NCBI RefSeq assembly: GCF_017901135.1
Contig: NZ_CP072801.1
Span: 3,686,501 to 3,750,500 of the forward strand
Length of the DNA: 64,000 nt
Direction: 5' to 3'
DNA from: Thiothrix litoralis
Lineage (GTDB): Bacteria; Pseudomonadota; Gammaproteobacteria; Thiotrichales; Thiotrichaceae
A program made the translations under genes and the position numbers. The notes below the pieces were generated by a model that worked only from the letters and a program-made list of their open reading frames with translations, was not told where the DNA came from and ran no database searches. This document shows, piece by piece, positions 60,470-64,000 of the stretch; position 1 is the stretch's first letter, and each line of letters starts with the position of its first letter.

Positions 60470-61429
60470 ATGGCGGCACGTTACGAAGACTTGGGCAATG
60501 GTGTGTATTGTATTGATACTGACCTCTACCGTCCGCAAATGGCGGCGTGCTATCTGGTGCGTGAAGGTGATGCGGCCGCTTTCGTCGACACTGGCACATA
60601 CCACACCATTCCCATGCTGATGGAAGTGTTGGCGGATCTGGGGTTAACGGCTGAGCAGGTGCGTTACGTCATCCCCACTCATGTGCATCTGGATCATGCG
60701 GGTGGGGCGGGTGAGCTGATGGCGCGTTGCCCGAATGCCACCATGCTTGTGCATTCTAAGGGTGCGCCACACATGATTGATCCGTCACGTTTGCAGGCGG
60801 GGGCAACGGCGGTTTACGGTGAGGAAGGCTTTGCCAAGGATTACGGCAAACTGATTCCAGTGCCTGAAGAGCGGGTGGTGATTGCGCAAGATGGTCAGGC
60901 AATTGATCTGAATGGTCGCACCTTGATGTTCATCGATACACCGGGGCACGCCAATCATCATGGCTGCATTTTCGATGAGCAGAGCCGTTATTGCTTTACG
61001 GGCGATACCTTCGGGATTGCTTACCGCGAATTTATCACGGATCAGGGGCCGTGGATGTTTGCACCCACCACACCTGTGGCCTTTTCCCCGCAAGATTGGC
61101 AACGCAGTCTGGATAAGCTGGCAGCGTTGAACCCGGCGGCGATGTTATTGACGCATTACGGGCGGGTGACGGATGTGCGGGGGCTGCTGCCAACATTGCG
61201 TGCCAGCATTGATGCTTTGGCGCAAATGGCGCTGGCGGAGGAAAATGCACCAGAAGGGCGCGTTGATACCCTCAAAGAGCGCATTTTTTGTACCTGGCTT
61301 GAAGAGATAGGTGCTCATGGGGTTGCCCTTCCCGAAAGGGATAGCCGCGAATTACTGGCTGTGGATGCGGCTCTGAATGCTCAAGGGCTGGATGTCTGGT
61401 TGCAACGTCGGGCAAAGGCCAAAACCTGA
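60470..61429 (+). CDS. MBL-fold metallo-hydrolase
   Basis: The 319-aa protein is a metallo-beta-lactamase fold hydrolase with the metal motif THVHLDHAGG (about residues 72-81), GHANHHGC (about 163-170), FTGDTFG (Asp, about 181-187) and the LTHYG histidine (about 227-231). It has a C-terminal helical extension. Enzymes of this type include sulfur dioxygenase, glyoxalase II and lactonase relatives; the motifs do not decide, though sulfur dioxygenase would suit the setting. GGAGGAAG precedes the ATG. It ends 307 bp before sat. Confidence 0.82.
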   Translation: MAARYEDLGNGVYCIDTDLYRPQMAACYLVREGDAAAFVDTGTYHTIPMLMEVLADLGLTAEQVRYVIPTHVHLDHAGGAGELMARCPNATMLVHSKGAPHMIDPSRLQAGATAVYGEEGFAKDYGKLIPVPEERVVIAQDGQAIDLNGRTLMFIDTPGHANHHGCIFDEQSRYCFTGDTFGIAYREFITDQGPWMFAPTTPVAFSPQDWQRSLDKLAALNPAAMLLTHYGRVTDVRGLLPTLRASIDALAQMALAEENAPEGRVDTLKERIFCTWLEEIGAHGVALPERDSRELLAVDAALNAQGLDVWLQRRAKAKT

Positions 61430-61736
61430 AGTATATTCAGATAATTACGAATAACCCAGTAATAAAATCAACTAATTCTTTATCAGTATAGCGATATATA
61501 ACAATATAATAATATACTTTAAATATAAGCATTTACAGACGCTATTGATACAATTTCCTTATGATACAGAAGAAACAAACTCATTGGTTTGCGCCCTAAA
61601 AGTGTATAAAGTGTGCGTGGTTCAAAATTTCAAGCAAGTGGCTAATGAAATTTTTCTATAATGAATAGAATTAGTGTTGGTCACTTGAAAATCTACACAA
61701 GATTTGGCGGGTACCACACACTGACGGGAGATTGGC
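61430..61736 (+). promoter_or_regulatory. AT-rich leader with -10 box before sat
   Basis: The 307-bp gap is strongly AT-rich. A TATAAT hexamer at 61657-61662 lies 75 bp before the sat ATG; no convincing -35 is seen at the right spacing. No gene or RNA was recognised. A GGGAG site lies just before the ATG. Confidence 0.45.
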
Positions 61737-62930
61737 ATGATCAAGCCTCATGGTTCTGATGAACTGAATCCATTATTCGTATATGACAGTGCTGAAAACG
61801 AAGCGCTGCAGAAAGAAGCAGAAGGTCTTACTTCAATCGTAGTCAGCTCTGCGACAGCAGCGAATGCTGTGATGCTCGGCGGTGGCTACTTCAACCCGCT
61901 GACTGGCTATATGAACAAGGCAGATGCGCTGTCAGTCGCTGCAACTATGCACACCACTTCTGGCCTGTTCTGGCCAACACCCGTGCTGAACCTGCTGGAA
62001 GATGCTGGCAGCATCAAGGCCGGTGATCGTATTGCATTGAGAGACCCCAACGTGGAAGGCCATCCGGTACTGGCCGTGATGGATGTCAGCGGTGTCGACG
62101 AATTCACCGATGCAGAAATGGCCACCATGACCCAGCAGATTTATCGTCCTGCTGAAGGTGAAGCGCATATCGGTGCAGATACCTTCAACTCCCAAGGCAA
62201 GTTCTGCCTGTCAGGGGCGATCAAGGTACTCAACTTCTCTTACTTCCAAAGCGAATTCCCGGATACTTTCCGTACTGCTGTTGAAATCCGCAACGAAATT
62301 ACCGAGCGCGGCTGGAAAAAGGTTGTTGCCTTCCAGACCCGTAACCCGATGCATCTGGCACACGAGGAACTGTGCCACATGGCGATGGATCGTCTCGGCT
62401 GTGATGGCTTGGTCATCCACATGCTGCTGGGCAAGCTGAAGAAGGGCGATATTCCCGCCCCGGTACGTGATGCCGCCATCCGCAAGATGGTTGAGCTGTA
62501 TTTCCCGCCGAACAGTGCGATGGTTACCGGTTACGGTTTCGACATGTTGTATGCGGGGCCAAAAGAAGCGGTATTACATGCCGTATTCCGCCAAAACATG
62601 GGTGCAACACATTTCATTATTGGTCGTGACCATGCCGGTGTTGGCGATCATTACGGTGCATTTGATGCTCAGGAAATTTTCGATAATGAAGTGCCTAAAG
62701 ACGCCCTTGATATCGAAATCTTCCGCGCAGACCACACCGCTTACTCCAAAAAACTGGATAAGGTTGTGATGATGTGTGAAGCACCCGATCATCAGAAGGA
62801 TGATTTTGTACTGCTTTCTGGTACCAAAGTTCGTGAAATGCTGGGTCAGGGCATTGCACCACCCAAAGAGTTTTCGCGTCCTGAAGTCGCCCAGATTCTG
62901 ATCGATTATTATCAAAGTGAGAACAGTTAA
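61737..62930 (+). CDS. sat: Dissimilatory ATP sulfurylase
   Basis: Sat converts adenosine 5'-phosphosulfate and pyrophosphate to sulfate and ATP at the end of cytoplasmic sulfite oxidation. The 397-aa enzyme has FQTRNPMHLAHE (about residues 198-209, HxxH-like and QxRN), GRDHAGVGDHYGAFDAQ (about 298-314), and no kinase domain, so it is the homo-oligomeric sulfate-adenylyltransferase of sulfur oxidisers. It precedes aprB and aprA in the same direction. Confidence 0.97.
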   Translation: MIKPHGSDELNPLFVYDSAENEALQKEAEGLTSIVVSSATAANAVMLGGGYFNPLTGYMNKADALSVAATMHTTSGLFWPTPVLNLLEDAGSIKAGDRIALRDPNVEGHPVLAVMDVSGVDEFTDAEMATMTQQIYRPAEGEAHIGADTFNSQGKFCLSGAIKVLNFSYFQSEFPDTFRTAVEIRNEITERGWKKVVAFQTRNPMHLAHEELCHMAMDRLGCDGLVIHMLLGKLKKGDIPAPVRDAAIRKMVELYFPPNSAMVTGYGFDMLYAGPKEAVLHAVFRQNMGATHFIIGRDHAGVGDHYGAFDAQEIFDNEVPKDALDIEIFRADHTAYSKKLDKVVMMCEAPDHQKDDFVLLSGTKVREMLGQGIAPPKEFSRPEVAQILIDYYQSENS

Positions 62931-63044
62931 GTCTGTTTAAAGTATCTCTGGTGCAGTCTGAGCTTTGAGGAAAGGGCAACAGGCTTCACTGGTTGAGTTC
63001 TGTGACCATATGTAGCAATACAATCAATTTCAAGGAGTTACACA

Positions 63045-63515
63045 ATGCCTACGTTTGTACGTACTGACAAATGTGATGGCTGCAAAGGCGGCGACCGCAC
63101 CGCTTGCATGTACATCTGCCCCCACAACCTGATGAAGCTGGACGTTGACGGTTCTGCGACAGGCCACGCGATGAAAGCGTATAACCAAGAGCCGGATCAA
63201 TGCTGGGAATGCTATTCCTGCGTTAAAATCTGCCCTTCCAACGCGATTGAAGCACGTCACTATGCTGACGTTGTACCACTCGGCGGTTCTGTACAGCCTT
63301 TGCGCGGTCAGGATTCCATCATGTGGTCTATCAAATTCCGTAACGGCACCATGAAGCGTTTCAAGTTCCCGATCCGTACTACCCCAGAAGGTTCCATTGA
63401 TTGCTACGGCGGCAAGCCGAAAGCTGATCTGGCTAACCTCGGTAAAGCCCTGTTGACGCGTGATGTCATGGGTGGCTACCGCGCTGGCAACCCGGCTGAA
63501 CTGATTTGCAAGTAA
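63045..63515 (+). CDS. aprB: Adenylylsulfate reductase beta subunit
   Basis: AprB is the iron-sulfur subunit that passes electrons to AprA. The 156-aa protein has two [4Fe-4S] binding motifs: CDGCKGGDRTACMYICPHNL (about residues 8-27) and CWECYSCVKICPSN (about 49-62), then the FKFPIRTTPEGSIDCYG segment and a tail that wraps AprA. In sulfur oxidisers the complex makes APS from sulfite and AMP. A strong CAAGGAG site precedes the ATG. Confidence 0.97.
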   Translation: MPTFVRTDKCDGCKGGDRTACMYICPHNLMKLDVDGSATGHAMKAYNQEPDQCWECYSCVKICPSNAIEARHYADVVPLGGSVQPLRGQDSIMWSIKFRNGTMKRFKFPIRTTPEGSIDCYGGKPKADLANLGKALLTRDVMGGYRAGNPAELICK

Positions 63516-63571
63516 TTGGTAAATCACAAGACACGCTTCGTTATTAACTCTTAAGTATTGAGGAAACACAA

Positions 63572-64000
63572 ATGGCAGGTACATTTGGTAATCCAGAGGT
63601 TGTCCAAGAAGAAGTTGACATCCTCATCATCGGTGGCGGTATGGCTGCGTGTGGCGCGGCGTATGAAATCATGCCTTGGATCGGCGCTGCAAAAGAAGCA
63701 GGCGTTGACATCACCGTTAAGCTGATCGACAAAGCAGCAATGGATCGTTCTGGTGCCGTTGCACAAGGTCTGTCTGCGATCAACACTTACATCGGTCCAA
63801 ACCAAGATCCAGCGGACTACGCTCGCATGGTTTCCAACGACCTGATGGGCATCACCCGTGACGACTTGGCTTACGACTTAGGCCGTAACGTTGACGATTC
63901 CGTGCATTTGTTTGAAGAATGGGGTCTCCCCATCTGGAAAACAGTCAACGGCGAGCGTTTTGACGGTGCTACTTGGCCTAAAGAAGGCGGCAAGCTGTTG
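63572..64000 (+). CDS. aprA: Adenylylsulfate reductase alpha subunit, 3' end outside window
   Basis: The first 143 codons of AprA are present. The N-terminus has the FAD-binding motif DILIIGGGMAACGAA (about residues 16-30), a KLIDKAAMDRSGAVAQGLSA segment (about 50-69) and YARMVSNDLMGITRDDLAYDL. AprA is the flavoprotein that makes APS from sulfite and AMP, with AprB. GAGGAAACAC precedes the ATG, 56 bp after aprB. The frame is open to the last base. Confidence 0.97.
   Translation, partial: MAGTFGNPEVVQEEVDILIIGGGMAACGAAYEIMPWIGAAKEAGVDITVKLIDKAAMDRSGAVAQGLSAINTYIGPNQDPADYARMVSNDLMGITRDDLAYDLGRNVDDSVHLFEEWGLPIWKTVNGERFDGATWPKEGGKLL

Noticed and set aside
1-64000. CRISPR array, tRNA or rRNA genes
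   Set aside because: No regular spaced repeats and no tRNA or rRNA signature sequences were seen on either strand; a dedicated scan such as tRNAscan could still find a missed tRNA.

Overview
The window looks like chromosomal DNA from a sulfur-oxidising gammaproteobacterium of the Thiothrix/Thiotrichaceae kind. The grounds are a periplasmic SoxB, a dissimilatory sat-aprB-aprA block, a DabA-type inorganic-carbon uptake cluster, an aa3-type oxidase with its full assembly set, pilT/pilU next to yggS, and the pcm-rhodanese-tolC order. The taxonomic call is inference from gene content; no rRNA or tRNA gene was seen and no CRISPR array was found.

Layout. Positions 1-7770 are a mobile-element graveyard: a broken IS607-type tnpB, an internally deleted DDE element with perfect 17-bp terminal inverted repeats beside a truncated DUF2189 gene, a DUF815 ATPase, tatD, a small exported protein, then an IS605/IS1341-type tnpB element and a complete-looking IS607 element. 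These last two sit on either side of a 32-codon scrap of a type I restriction methylase (hsdM). Positions 7770-22780 hold respiration genes: ctaA, a TlpA-like protein, DUF2244, ctaC-ctaD-small protein-ctaG-ctaE, DUF2909, SURF1, a SCO-like protein, DUF2189 and ctaB. An AAA/PD-(D/E)XK protein, a divergent heme-copper-oxidase-like subunit I, a second DUF2189 and sco follow, closed by a 25-bp perfect hairpin terminator.

Positions 22788-32630 hold sodB, an ABC exporter operon (ATPase, soluble PDC sensor protein, FtsX-like permease, AttH/CrtC-like lipoprotein), a proline-rich PEGA-like protein, yoeB-yefM and an amidotransferase of the N-acetylglutaminylglutamine type. Positions 32683-38293 hold a tnpB relic that has replaced the 3' end of a polysaccharide deacetylase gene, then an ECF sigma factor with an anti-sigma-like partner whose C-terminal domain resembles DsrE, divergent from soxB.

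Positions 38394-41066 carry pcm, rhodanese and tolC, followed by a 507-bp deleted IS605-type element. Positions 41778-51085 are one tight operon: NuoM-like, DabA (DUF2309), NuoL-like and two more NuoM/N-like proteins, best read as an enlarged DAB/DAC bicarbonate-accumulation complex. Positions 51077-61429 contain a DUF1566 protein, another dead tnpB element, bioD, three PilT/PilU-family ATPases, yggS, a DUF4124 protein, trhP/yegQ, a thioredoxin-fold protein and an MBL-fold hydrolase. The window ends inside aprA of the sat-aprBA block.

The candidates for something undescribed are the sigma/anti-sigma-DsrE pair facing soxB, the five-gene DabA cluster, the soluble PDC protein inside an ABC-exporter operon, and the non-autonomous IS605-type derivatives that supply stop codons or C-termini to host genes.
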